Positions 53,438 through 61,934 of a stretch of DNA of 64,000 nucleotides are shown here, piece after piece. A program made the position numbers and the translations under genes. The stretch comes from Candidatus Desulfovibrio kirbyi (GTDB lineage Bacteria > Desulfobacterota > Desulfovibrionia > Desulfovibrionales > Desulfovibrionaceae). The first letter of the stretch is position 1. Each line of letters begins with the position of its first letter. The notes under the pieces were generated by a model that was given only the letters and a program-made list of their open reading frames with translations, had not been told where the DNA came from and made no database searches. The stretch covers positions 1-64,000 of the forward strand of contig BLLL01000001.1 in NCBI GenBank assembly GCA_013374015.1, in the 5' to 3' direction.

Positions 53438-54754
53438 TTAGAGCGCTTTCGCGTTCAGGATATTTCCGTTGATGCCCGTTGGCCGTACAGGCACCAGCAT
53501 TTCGTTGACCGGCGCGTCCAAATGGCAGACGATATAAAATTCATTGACGCCTTTCCATATCAGTCTGCTTTCTTCGCCTGCTGATTGCAAGCTTTTTTGT
53601 CTGGCTTCCGGCGTGGTAACGGCCACGATCATGTGTGGCAGGGCAAGCTGTGCCCGCAAAAACCGTTGACGGCTTTGTTGAACAGCGGCGCGTACCCGTG
53701 CGGCGCGCGCTGTTTTGACCTGTATGGGGTGTTGACCCGCCAGCGTCGCCGCCATAGTCCCCGGACGCTGCGAGTAAGGGAAAACATGGGCATAGCTGAG
53801 CCCAAGCGCGTCAATGTAGGACAGCAAGTGTTTGATATCTTCTTCGGTTTCTTCGGGAAAGCCCACTAAAATATCCGCGCCAAGTCCCATAACAGGCCAG
53901 AGTGTGGACAGTGTCCGTAACACAGTCAAAAGTTTTTCCGCCGTATAGTGGCCTCTCCCCATGCGTTGAAGAACGCTCCGGCTCGTGTGCTGGAGCGAGA
54001 TGTGCAGGTGCGGGCAGACCATGCGGCATGCGCCCAGCGTGTTAATGCCTTGCGCGTCAAGCTGCACCGGATCAAGAGAACTTAAGCGCAGACGCGCCGT
54101 ATTGCCGAATTCCGGCGACAGCGCCTTGTCCAGACGCAAGAGCATATCCCAAAAATTGCCGTCTTCTTCATGGCGGTACTGGCTCAGGCTGACCCCGGAA
54201 AGCATGATTTCCGCGTATCCTGCGGCAAACAGGCGGCGCGCCTCGGCCATCACATCGGCAAAGGGGCGGCTGACGGCACGACCGCGCGTGATCGGCACAA
54301 TACAGTAGGCGCAACGGCGTGAACAGCCGTCCTGCAGTTTCAACACAGGGCGCGCCCGTCTGAACGAGGCAATGGCGAAAGGGGGGAAGGAGGCTTTGGC
54401 GGCGTCATGGCGTTCGTCCCAAGGGCCGTGCAACAGGCGACGTTTTTCCGTTTGGGGGACTATCATGTCCGGTTTGTCGGGTTTTGTCTGAAAATTTTTG
54501 TAGAGCGTTGCTGCGCAACCCGTCAGAATAAGGCGGGCTGCCGGCGCTTTGCACCGCAAACGCAAAATCGCGTTTCGCGCGTCGCGTTCGCCCTGTGCGG
54601 TAACAGCGCAGCTATTGATGCAGACAACGTCCGCTTCAGATGCGTCGACGCATTCCATCCCGCCAAGTTTTTGCCACGCTTCCAGAAGAGCCTGGCTTTC
54701 GTACTGGTTGACCTTGCAGCCAAAGGTTGTGATATAAAACTTCCATGGCGTCAT
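53438..54754 (-). CDS. mtaB: tRNA (t6A37) methylthiotransferase MtaB
   Basis: A 438-residue radical-SAM methylthiotransferase. The N-terminal UPF0004 domain has Cys ligands in TFGCKVNQYES, NSCAVT and LTGCAA; the radical SAM motif is CSRRCAYC; and LSGVSLSQY, LQHTSRSVLQRMGRGH and ILVGFPEETEED follow. The TFGCKVNQ opening is typical of MtaB rather than MiaB or RimO. It adds a methylthio group to t6A37 of ANN-reading tRNAs. Confidence 0.93.
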   Translation of the reverse strand: MTPWKFYITTFGCKVNQYESQALLEAWQKLGGMECVDASEADVVCINSCAVTAQGERDARNAILRLRCKAPAARLILTGCAATLYKNFQTKPDKPDMIVPQTEKRRLLHGPWDERHDAAKASFPPFAIASFRRARPVLKLQDGCSRRCAYCIVPITRGRAVSRPFADVMAEARRLFAAGYAEIMLSGVSLSQYRHEEDGNFWDMLLRLDKALSPEFGNTARLRLSSLDPVQLDAQGINTLGACRMVCPHLHISLQHTSRSVLQRMGRGHYTAEKLLTVLRTLSTLWPVMGLGADILVGFPEETEEDIKHLLSYIDALGLSYAHVFPYSQRPGTMAATLAGQHPIQVKTARAARVRAAVQQSRQRFLRAQLALPHMIVAVTTPEARQKSLQSAGEESRLIWKGVNEFYIVCHLDAPVNEMLVPVRPTGINGNILNAKAL

Positions 54755-54870
54755 GCTGGCTGTGTACGCAAAAGCGTTTGTCTTGACAAGCTTTGCTCCG
54801 CAGGAGGAAATGCTGGGGAATCATGCGTGTCTTTTTCATTTAAGGAGAAGTGCGCTCGCGCGCAATTACG

Positions 54871-55674
54871 CTATGTATCGCATGCGGCGCACTGCTTTCC
54901 CTCTTCCTTAAAGACGATGAGTGGACAGTTTTTACAGACGTCCCGGCCAGGAAAGTGGTCTCCCGGATGGGTGACCGCGCCGGAACCCGTGTGCGCAATG
55001 CGTTGCGACAGGCGCATGACCGTGGCTTCAATATGGTCTCCGGGGATGAAAACATTAACCTCGCTGCGCTCTGTCTTTCCGGAACTGTAACTGCCGGAAC
55101 AGGCCGGACAGCAGTTGAAGGTTTTGTTGAGCCAGGCAAACACGCTGCCCCCGCAGGCGGCGGAGCTCATGGTTATTTGCGGGCGCAGGGGATGGGTGTC
55201 GGTTGCGGCCATATAGTCAACAGCCAGATGATAGGACTGCATGTTGTCGCAGTAAAAATGCACCACATGCGGCGCAATGACGGCCTTGCCCAAAGGGCCG
55301 ACCGCAACGGCCTTAAGGGCGTTCGCCACCATGCGCGGCTTGGAATGCTGAAAGCGTCCGGTCTGCTCAATGTCTGTACAGTATTTGAGCTGGGATTTTA
55401 TTTCCTTGTCGTCAATGGCTTTCCACCCAAAACTGACGGCCGCGTTGGAACAGCCCAGAGAGGCGGGATTGCCAAGCACGGTTTTGCCCTGCATTCGCGC
55501 GGCGATTTCCCACTGACAAAAGGTAAGGGGTTTGACGGGGCTTACATGCGACGTGGCCGTCCTGAAGGCGTCAACCTCTGAATCGGTAAAAAGCCAAGTT
55601 ACCGCAACGGGGTAATGATAGAGCCTGAGCGCGTCTCTGAGAATATCTTCCATTTTTGCATAACTGAGTGACAT
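54871..55674 (-). CDS. DUF169-domain protein
   Basis: A 267-residue protein with the DUF169 pattern: LRLYHYPVAVTW near the N-terminus, MQGKTVLGNPASLGCSNAAV, VVHFYCDNMQSYHLAVDY and a Cys-rich C-terminus (CKNCPLIVF, CAAC). Many Cys residues (TFCQW, GCS, CCPAC, CKNC, CAAC) suggest a metal or cluster site. The function of DUF169 is not established. ATG 55674 has GGAGG upstream. It is divergent from hisH. Confidence 0.8.
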   Translation of the reverse strand: MSLSYAKMEDILRDALRLYHYPVAVTWLFTDSEVDAFRTATSHVSPVKPLTFCQWEIAARMQGKTVLGNPASLGCSNAAVSFGWKAIDDKEIKSQLKYCTDIEQTGRFQHSKPRMVANALKAVAVGPLGKAVIAPHVVHFYCDNMQSYHLAVDYMAATDTHPLRPQITMSSAACGGSVFAWLNKTFNCCPACSGSYSSGKTERSEVNVFIPGDHIEATVMRLSQRIAHTGSGAVTHPGDHFPGRDVCKNCPLIVFKEEGKQCAACDT

Positions 55675-55785
55675 ACATCCTCCGCCGCCACTCACAGAGC
55701 ATATCCAGATCTGCTCCCCGAGTCAAGGTTTTTTAACTTGGCGATATTCAGATGCAATCCATTGCCCTGGTACATTTGGCATGTA

Positions 55786-55814
55786 TTGACCGCACTGCAA
55801 GTGGGGAGTATATA
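55786..55814 (+). promoter_or_regulatory. Promoter of hisH
   Basis: TTGACC (55786-55791), 17 bases, TATATA (55809-55814). The predicted start of transcription falls at or next to the A of the hisH ATG (55821), so the message may be leaderless. Confidence 0.5.
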
Positions 55815-55820
55815 AAAAGT

Positions 55821-56462
55821 ATGCTGGCAATTCTTGAATACGGCGCGGGCAACCAGACAAGTGTGCGTCGTGCTCTGAAGCATCTGCGCATTCCATGTGT
55901 CATTACGGCGGATCCGGCAACGCTTGCGCGCGTTGAAGGCATCATATTCCCTGGCGTCGGCGCGGCGGGCCAGGCAATGCGCGCTTTGGTGGCAAACGGG
56001 GCGGCCGGCGCCCTGCGTCTCGCCGTTGAGCGGGGCGTTCCCCTGCTCGGCATATGCCTTGGCTGTCAGATACTGCTCACCCGCAGTGAGGAAAATGACA
56101 CCCGCACCCTTGATATAGTGCCGGGGGTATGCCGCCGTTTTGAAAAAGACCTTGCGCAGGAAGACGGTTCGCTTGTCCAAGTGCCGCACATGGGCTGGAA
56201 CAGTCTGCGAGCGCGCGCCAAAAGTCCCCTGCTGGAGGGCATTGCTCATGATGCGGAATTTTATTTTGTACACAGCTATTATGTGAATCCCATGTCTTCC
56301 TTTGTGATCGCCACCACCTTCTACGGGTTTGAATTCTGTTCGATGTACGGGCGCGACGGACTTTGGGCAGTGCAGTTCCACCCCGAAAAAAGCGGCGCGC
56401 CGGGGCTTACCCTGTTGCGCAATTTCTACAGCTACTGCCGGGAGTCGCGCTGTGCTCAGTAA
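55821..56462 (+). CDS. hisH: Imidazole glycerol phosphate synthase, glutaminase subunit
   Basis: A 213-residue class I glutamine amidotransferase. The nucleophile Cys is in [12 protein letters not shown], the His/Glu pair in QFHPEKSG. It supplies ammonia to HisF for histidine synthesis, yielding IGP and AICAR. The family N-terminus [11 protein letters not shown] fixes the ATG at 55821; the GGGGAG upstream is 12 bases away, too far for a normal ribosome site. It overlaps hisF by 11 bases. No other his genes are present in the window. Confidence 0.93.
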   Translation: MLAILEYGAGNQTSVRRALKHLRIPCVITADPATLARVEGIIFPGVGAAGQAMRALVANGAAGALRLAVERGVPLLGICLGCQILLTRSEENDTRTLDIVPGVCRRFEKDLAQEDGSLVQVPHMGWNSLRARAKSPLLEGIAHDAEFYFVHSYYVNPMSSFVIATTFYGFEFCSMYGRDGLWAVQFHPEKSGAPGLTLLRNFYSYCRESRCAQ

Positions 56463-57231
56463 ACGTGTGATTCCCTGTCTTGACGTGCGTGCGGGCCGCC
56501 TGACCAAGGGCATACAATTTGTCGGCAATGAGGACATCGGCGATCCGGTGGAGAGAGCGCGCCGTTATTATGAAGAAGGTGCGGACGAGATAATTTTTTA
56601 TGACATTACCGCTTCCGCCGAATCTCGCGGCATTTTTCTGGATGTGGTGGAGCGTGTGGCCGAGCAGATATTTATCCCCTTTTCCGTCGGCGGCGGCATT
56701 GCCACTGTGCCGCAAATGCGGGAGGTACTCCTAGCGGGAGCGGAAAAGATTTCCGTGAACTCCGCGGCCGTGTGCAATCCGCGAATTATAAGCGAGGGCG
56801 CGGACGCCTTTGGATCACAGGCTATCGTTGTGGGGATGGACGTGCTGAAAGTGCCGGTTTGCGAGGCAATCCCTTCCGGATATGAAATTGTCATCTACGG
56901 CGGGCGCAAGCGCATGGGCATGGACGCACTCGCATGGGCTGTGCGCTGCCAAGATCTGGGCGCGGGCGAGCTTTGCGTCAATTCCATTGACGCCGACGGC
57001 ACAAAAAACGGCTACGAACTTACGCTGACCCGCGCTGTTGTAAACGCCGTGTCATTGCCGGTGATAGCTTCCGGTGGCGCGGGAGAGCCCAGACACATGT
57101 ACGAAGCCGTAAGCGCCGGCGGCGCGTCAGCGGCGCTTGTTGCTTCCATTGTGCACTACGGCGCGTACAGTATCCGCGATTGCAAGGCATATATGGCGCG
57201 TTGCGGGGCAAAGGTCAGGCGTCTGTGGTGA
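56452..57231 (+). CDS. hisF: Imidazole glycerol phosphate synthase, cyclase subunit
   Basis: A 259-residue TIM barrel with the catalytic Asp in [11 protein letters not shown] and the second Asp in VVGMDVLK, plus [18 protein letters not shown] ([12 protein letters not shown]) and [10 protein letters not shown]. It forms the heterodimer with HisH. GTG 56452 has GGGAG upstream and lies inside the hisH end; a longer frame from 56329 is an artefact of that overlap. Confidence 0.94.
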   Translation: MLSKRVIPCLDVRAGRLTKGIQFVGNEDIGDPVERARRYYEEGADEIIFYDITASAESRGIFLDVVERVAEQIFIPFSVGGGIATVPQMREVLLAGAEKISVNSAAVCNPRIISEGADAFGSQAIVVGMDVLKVPVCEAIPSGYEIVIYGGRKRMGMDALAWAVRCQDLGAGELCVNSIDADGTKNGYELTLTRAVVNAVSLPVIASGGAGEPRHMYEAVSAGGASAALVASIVHYGAYSIRDCKAYMARCGAKVRRLW

Positions 57232-57256
57232 GGGGAGAAAATTTTTGTAACACGCC

Positions 57257-57285
57257 TTGCGCGCTGTTGTAAAATGTGTTATATT
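57257..57285 (+). promoter_or_regulatory. Promoter of small basic protein gene
   Basis: TTGCGC (57257-57262), 17 bases, TATATT (57280-57285), about 45 bases before the ATG at 57336. Confidence 0.5.
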
Positions 57286-57335
57286 TTTTCAATAACGTCA
57301 AGATACCTATATTTATCCTGTTTGGGAGAACATGT

Positions 57336-57443
57336 ATGGCGCACAAAAAAATTGAACGTAAAAAAGAACTTGCCCGTCGTCGTCAGCGCCGCGCTGGTCG
57401 TTTGAAACAGCGCGTGCGTGAAGCCAAAAAAACAAAAGCCTGA
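57336..57443 (+). CDS. 35-residue basic protein
   Basis: ATG 57336, preceded by GGGAG, opens a frame of 35 codons: MAHKKIERKKELARRRQRRA, then GRLKQRVREAKKTKA. Two-thirds of residues are charged and mostly basic; the pattern predicts one long amphipathic helix that could bind RNA or ribosomes. It has its own likely promoter and lies 4 bases ahead of the FmdB-type gene. Short proteins of this look occur in Desulfovibrio-like genomes, possibly within DUF6800, but I cannot name it firmly. Confidence 0.7.
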   Translation: MAHKKIERKKELARRRQRRAGRLKQRVREAKKTKA

Positions 57444-57447
57444 TCGT

Positions 57448-57885
57448 ATGCCCATCTACGAATATCTTTGCCCACACTGCCGGCGCGTGTTTGAGGAGTG
57501 GACAAAGACCACCGAAGCAAGCTCCGAGGAACCTTGTCCTGCGTGCGGAGCATTGTCGCCGAAGGTTATGAGTCAGACGTCTTTTGTGCTCAAGGGCGGC
57601 GGCTGGTATGTGGACGATTACGGCTACCGCAAGGGCATTAAGGAAGAGGGTGAGATCGCGCCGAAATCCGCGGACGATGGTCAGCATGCGGCGTCCGATT
57701 CTGCGGCTTCAGGCGCTGATTCCGGCGACAAGGGTGCCGGCGGCACGGAATCCGCCGGCAAGGCAGACGGCAACTCTGTAAAAAAAGCGGAAAAAGCTGT
57801 TGTGGAAACAGTGAAACCGGCGGATGTTTCGGAAAAGTCCGCTACCGAGGCGGACAAAAGCGCTCCGCGACAGGCAAGCGCATGA
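57448..57885 (+). CDS. FmdB-family zinc-ribbon regulatory protein
   Basis: A 145-residue protein: the first 45 residues are a zinc ribbon (MPIYEYLCPHC, then CPACG) of the FmdB/CxxC_CxxC_SSSS family, with VMSQTSFVLKGGGWYVDDY following. The remaining ~75 residues are a low-complexity tail rich in Ala, Ser, Asp, Gly and Lys. ATG 57448 is the family start. The 3' end overlaps purB (ATGA). The exact role of such ribbons is unclear; regulation of amidase or formamidase genes gave the name. Confidence 0.88.
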   Translation: MPIYEYLCPHCRRVFEEWTKTTEASSEEPCPACGALSPKVMSQTSFVLKGGGWYVDDYGYRKGIKEEGEIAPKSADDGQHAASDSAASGADSGDKGAGGTESAGKADGNSVKKAEKAVVETVKPADVSEKSATEADKSAPRQASA

Positions 57886-59174
57886 TCGAACGCTACACAA
57901 GGCCGGAGATGGGGCGCGTCTGGACGCTGGAAAACCGCTATGCCGCTTGGCTTGCGGTTGAACTGGCCGTCTGTGAAGCTTGGTGCGATATGGGGCGCAT
58001 TCCCGAGGCGGCCTTGCAAACCATCCGCGACAGGGCCGTCATTGACGTGGACCGCATTCTTGCGATTGAGGATGTCACGCGCCACGATGTGATCGCTTTT
58101 TTGACCTCTCTTGAAGAAAAAATCGGGGAAGACTCCCGTTTTGTGCATCTCGGCTGCACCTCATCGGATATCGTGGACACTGCCAATGCCCTTTTGCTGG
58201 CGCAGGCCGGTGAATTGCTTTTGGCGGACATACGCGCCTTGTGTGACGAATTAAAACGCCTTGCCCACAGTCACAAGGGCATGCTGTGCATGGGGCGCAC
58301 CCACGGGATCCACGCCGAACCCACAAGTTTTGGCCTCAAACTGGCTGGTTTCTATACCGAATTTATCCGCCACATGGATCGGGTAGCCGCAGGCGTCGAG
58401 AGTGTGCGCGTGGGCAAAATTTCCGGCGCTGTGGGCACCTACGCCTTTCTTTCGCCGGAGCTGGAAGAAAATGCCCTTGCGCGTTTACAGCTTAAGGCGG
58501 ATCCACACTCCACCCAGATTGTGCAGCGTGACCGCTATGCCCATTTTTTCACCTCGCTGGCTATTATGGCCGGCGGTGTGGAGCGCTTGTGCGTGGAATT
58601 GCGCCACTTGCAGCGCACGGAAGTGCTGGAGGCGGAGGAAGGGTTTGCCGCGGGGCAGAAAGGCTCTTCGGCCATGCCGCACAAAAAGAATCCTATTTCC
58701 GCGGAAAATTTGTGCGGGCTTTCGCGTCTGTTGCGCACAAATGCGCTGGCATCCTTGGAAAATCAGGCGCTTTGGCATGAGCGCGACATAAGCCACTCTT
58801 CGGTAGAGCGGGTGATCATGCCCGATTCCACCATTTTAGCCGACTACATTTTAGCGCGTCTCACGCGGCTTTTGCGGGGGCTGGTGGTCAAACCCGAGAT
58901 GATGCGTGAAAATATGGCGCGTTCCTACGGGCTGTATTTTTCACAGCGAGTGCTTACCGCGCTTGTTGACGCCGGCATGTCCCGTCAGCAGGCTTATGAA
59001 ACAGTACAGCGGCTTGCCATGCAAAGCTGGAAAAGCCGCCGGCCTTTCCCGGAACTGGCGGCGCGGGATGCGGACATCAGCGCCCGTCTGGGAGCGGCGA
59101 CTCTGGAGGAACTTTTTGACGTTGATTTCTATTTACGGTATGAAGGCTCTGTGTTTACGCGTATTTTTGGATAG
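57882..59174 (+). CDS. purB: Adenylosuccinate lyase
   Basis: A 430-residue fumarase-superfamily enzyme acting twice in purine synthesis (SAICAR to AICAR, adenylosuccinate to AMP). The signature GSSAMPHKKNPI with catalytic Ser, TSSDIVDTA and GRTHGIHAEPTSFG are present. Length is normal for the short purB class. It starts in ATGA overlap with the FmdB-type gene; pyrE follows 27 bases on. Confidence 0.96.
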   Translation: MIERYTRPEMGRVWTLENRYAAWLAVELAVCEAWCDMGRIPEAALQTIRDRAVIDVDRILAIEDVTRHDVIAFLTSLEEKIGEDSRFVHLGCTSSDIVDTANALLLAQAGELLLADIRALCDELKRLAHSHKGMLCMGRTHGIHAEPTSFGLKLAGFYTEFIRHMDRVAAGVESVRVGKISGAVGTYAFLSPELEENALARLQLKADPHSTQIVQRDRYAHFFTSLAIMAGGVERLCVELRHLQRTEVLEAEEGFAAGQKGSSAMPHKKNPISAENLCGLSRLLRTNALASLENQALWHERDISHSSVERVIMPDSTILADYILARLTRLLRGLVVKPEMMRENMARSYGLYFSQRVLTALVDAGMSRQQAYETVQRLAMQSWKSRRPFPELAARDADISARLGAATLEELFDVDFYLRYEGSVFTRIFG

Positions 59175-59201
59175 ATTCTGAGCGGATTCCGGGGAGTGTC
59201 C

Positions 59202-59759
59202 ATGCAGGAGCACAAGCGCCGTCTGGCAGCACTGCTGATGCAAAAATCCTACCGTGAAGGGGATTTTGTGTTGGCTTCAGGCCGGAAAAGTGAATATTAT
59301 TTCGATTGCCGCGTGACGGCCTTAAGCGCGGAGGGTTCCTGGCTTATCGGAACACTGTTCAACGATATGCTGAAAACGTGTGACATCAGGGGCGTGGGCG
59401 GTATGTCTCTTGGGGCGGATCCGCTTGTTTCCGCCGTTACGGTTATTTCCCACTCCTCGGGTCGTCCCTTGCACGGTTTGTTGGTACGTAAGGAGGCAAA
59501 GGAGCATGGCATAGGGCAGTTTGTGGAAGGGCTCGGCAATTTCAGCAAAGGTGATCGTGTTGCCATGCTGGAAGATGTGGTGACCACGGGCGGCTCGTTG
59601 CGAGGAGCCTGTGACAGGGTGTGCGCGGCGGGGCTTGCTGTTTCAGCCGTGTGTGCCGTTCTGGACAGAGAGGAGGGAGGCCGTGCAAAGCTTAAGGAGG
59701 CGGGTTATGACTTGCTGGCGCTTTTCACTCGCAAGAGCTTGCTGGCGCTGGGCGGATAA
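59202..59759 (+). CDS. pyrE: Orotate phosphoribosyltransferase
   Basis: A 185-residue type I phosphoribosyltransferase forming OMP from orotate and PRPP. The PRPP loop is MLEDVVTTGGSL, with YFDCR near the N-terminus and LVRKEAKEHG carrying the active-site Lys residues. ATG 59202 has GGGGAG 5 bases upstream; GTG 59196 overlaps that site and is rejected. Confidence 0.95.
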   Translation: MQEHKRRLAALLMQKSYREGDFVLASGRKSEYYFDCRVTALSAEGSWLIGTLFNDMLKTCDIRGVGGMSLGADPLVSAVTVISHSSGRPLHGLLVRKEAKEHGIGQFVEGLGNFSKGDRVAMLEDVVTTGGSLRGACDRVCAAGLAVSAVCAVLDREEGGRAKLKEAGYDLLALFTRKSLLALGG

Positions 59760-59789
59760 TGCGTGAGAGTTGGGCAGTGCAGAGGGCAG

Positions 59790-60536
59790 ATGCGAAAAAT
59801 TAAAGAATATTTAAGCATTATTATCATACGCGATGCCGGACCACGCCACAGTTTTCGTGTGCACCGCAGATGTTTTTACGCGGTATTGTCATTTTTTTTT
59901 GTGTTGCCTCTGCTTGCGGGGATAGTGCTATTTTATTCGTGGAAGCTTTGGTACGAAAACAATCAACTGCGTGAAAATATGTTTCGTCTGGAAAGCGATC
60001 TCCAGACAGCCCAGCTCACAGCCGATCGCCTGGAAAATCTTCAGGAACTCCTGCATAAAGACAGGGTGTCAAATCTCATTGGGCGCGGTATTGTCAATGC
60101 TTTGCCGAACACCGGCAATGAACTTGTCAGGGACAGCGAGAATGCGCAGAGCGCGGCAGACGGCAGTTCCGGCAAGCCCTTCGGGCAGGAAGAATTTTCG
60201 CCTGTCAGCGCGGAATATCTTAAGGTGGACAATGTGCGGGTGTGGGCGTTGCGTGACGGCAAGTTGCGTCTTTCGCTGGATCTGCACAATACCGACAGCC
60301 AGAAAGTACTGTCTGGCACTGTGCGGGCGGCATTGGTCACGGCGGACGGTGAACGGCAGCCCTTGAGTTTTGTGCCGGATGATGTGGGCGATTTCAAGAT
60401 CAGCCGATTCAAACGCGCTGTCATGGTAGCTGTTTTGCCCGAGCGCGTGCGCATGACAAACGCGCAGGCAATTATTGAAGTGCGGACTGTTGAAAATGCG
60501 CTGGCCTTTCGCAATATTTTTGCTGTGGAGCGATAG
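59790..60536 (+). CDS. Membrane-anchored coiled-coil protein of unknown function
   Basis: A 248-residue protein: a short cytoplasmic segment, one transmembrane helix (AVLSFFFVLPLLAGIVLFYSW), a heptad-rich coiled coil (about residues 55-95, NNQLRENMFRLESDLQTAQL), a linker and a C-terminal beta-rich domain (YLKVDNVRVWALRDGKLRLS, GTVRAALVTADGE). This is the layout of a periplasmic scaffold such as those near peptidoglycan or polysaccharide machinery. ATG 59790 is given; GTG 59763 is possible. It ends 3 bases before the convergent sugar-transferase gene. Confidence 0.6.
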   Translation: MRKIKEYLSIIIIRDAGPRHSFRVHRRCFYAVLSFFFVLPLLAGIVLFYSWKLWYENNQLRENMFRLESDLQTAQLTADRLENLQELLHKDRVSNLIGRGIVNALPNTGNELVRDSENAQSAADGSSGKPFGQEEFSPVSAEYLKVDNVRVWALRDGKLRLSLDLHNTDSQKVLSGTVRAALVTADGERQPLSFVPDDVGDFKISRFKRAVMVAVLPERVRMTNAQAIIEVRTVENALAFRNIFAVER

Positions 60537-60539
60537 ACT

Positions 60540-61889
60540 TCAACGCGCCCCTCTGGGGAAAAGTACCACGCCTATTGTTTTTAAAATGATATTGATGTCC
60601 AGCAGAATGGACATGTTTTTGATGTAGTACAGATCGTATTCCAGTTTGCGGCGTGCGTCCGCCTCTGAAGCGCCGTAAGGGTAGCTGACCTGCGCCCATC
60701 CGGTAAGCCCGGGCTTCACTGTGTGCCGCAGGCTGTAGTAGGGGAGGGTTTCTTTCAGTTTCCGTACAAAGGCCATGCGTTCGGGCCTTGGGCCGATAAA
60801 GCTCATGTCGCCTTTGAGGATGTTCCATATCTGCGGCAGTTCGTCAATGCGCACTTTGCGGATAATCTTGCCCACGCGGGTGATTCGGCTGTCGCCGGTT
60901 GCCGCCCACATTGCTCCGTCTTTTTCCGCGTCCTGCAGCATGGAGCGAAATTTGAATACAATAAATTCTTTTTCGTGCAAGCCCACGCGGTCCTGCCGGT
61001 AGATGACCGGTCCGGGTGAGTCAAGACGCACAATGAGGGCGGTGAGCAGCATGACAGGCGTTGCCGGCACAAGCAACACAAGGGAACAGAGCACATCCAG
61101 CGCCCGTTTGAAGCGTCTGAGAGAGCCGTGGGTGTTCAGAGAAAAACCTTCGGTCTGCAGAAGCCATTCGCTGGTGATCTGGGAGAGCGGCAGACGTTGC
61201 GCCACATGTTCGTAAAAGGTTCTGATGTCCACCACCATACGGCCATGGAGTTTTGCCCGCAACAGGTTGCGGGCAATGTCATCGTCAAGGGGAGCATCCG
61301 GCAGGAGCAGGATCATGGTGGCTTTGTGCGACTCGGCAATCTCCAGCGCGCGAAAGGACGGTCCGAGGCAGGGGCCGGCGTCCGCTTCCTGTGAGGGTTC
61401 GCCCGCATAGCCCAATATTTTTGTCTTGGGCAACCCTTCGGCAAGGAGATCACTCACTTTGCCGGCCCGGTCAACGCCTAGTAGCAAAATGCGCAGTGGA
61501 AAGGTCAGCCGGTCCGCATTGAGATGATAGACAGAACGCCAGCCAAGGCTGAAGCACAGCGAGAGCGCGAAGAGCACGGCTGTGGTTTCGCGGTCAAAAC
61601 GCCAGTGCTGAAACGCATACGAAGCCGCGCTTGACAACACAATCCCCAGCGCGCAGACTAGCAGGACGCGTCCTGTGGTTTCCTTGAAGTCTTCGTTGCC
61701 CACACGGTACGCGTCCAGAATATAGAAAAAAAGCATGTAAAAAAATATCGTAAAGAGCGATGCGCCAGTGTAGTCGTCGAAAACATCCAAATCCGATTCA
61801 ATGGTTGTCAGACCGGCCAGAAACAGGGCAAGCAGCAGGCAAAACAGGTCCAGCGTTTGCAGGCATGACCTGCGGTAGATGCTGATCAT
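60540..61889 (-). CDS. Polyprenyl-phosphate glycosyl-1-phosphate transferase (exopolysaccharide priming)
   Basis: A 449-residue bacterial sugar transferase. Four to five N-terminal helices are followed by a Rossmann-like CoA-binding-type region (LRILLLGVDRAGKV), another membrane hairpin (LVLLVPATPVMLLTALIV) and the catalytic domain: KRALDV, SPGPVIYRQDRVGLHEKEF, FKFRSM, KVRIDELPQIWNILKGDMSF, GPRPE and KPGLTGWAQV. It loads the first sugar onto undecaprenyl phosphate for exopolysaccharide, similar to EpsB/WcaJ types. The glycosyltransferase gene upstream is on the same strand. Confidence 0.9.
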   Translation of the reverse strand: MISIYRRSCLQTLDLFCLLLALFLAGLTTIESDLDVFDDYTGASLFTIFFYMLFFYILDAYRVGNEDFKETTGRVLLVCALGIVLSSAASYAFQHWRFDRETTAVLFALSLCFSLGWRSVYHLNADRLTFPLRILLLGVDRAGKVSDLLAEGLPKTKILGYAGEPSQEADAGPCLGPSFRALEIAESHKATMILLLPDAPLDDDIARNLLRAKLHGRMVVDIRTFYEHVAQRLPLSQITSEWLLQTEGFSLNTHGSLRRFKRALDVLCSLVLLVPATPVMLLTALIVRLDSPGPVIYRQDRVGLHEKEFIVFKFRSMLQDAEKDGAMWAATGDSRITRVGKIIRKVRIDELPQIWNILKGDMSFIGPRPERMAFVRKLKETLPYYSLRHTVKPGLTGWAQVSYPYGASEADARRKLEYDLYYIKNMSILLDINIILKTIGVVLFPRGAR

Positions 61890-61934
61890 GAAAGTTCTCC
61901 GGTATTCTGATGTTGTTGTCCTGCCGCAATGTAT

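Noticed and set aside
55821..57231. hisH-hisF as a surface-sugar amidotransferase pair (WbpG-like)
   Set aside because: Motifs and lengths match ordinary histidine biosynthesis enzymes and no sugar genes are adjacent.
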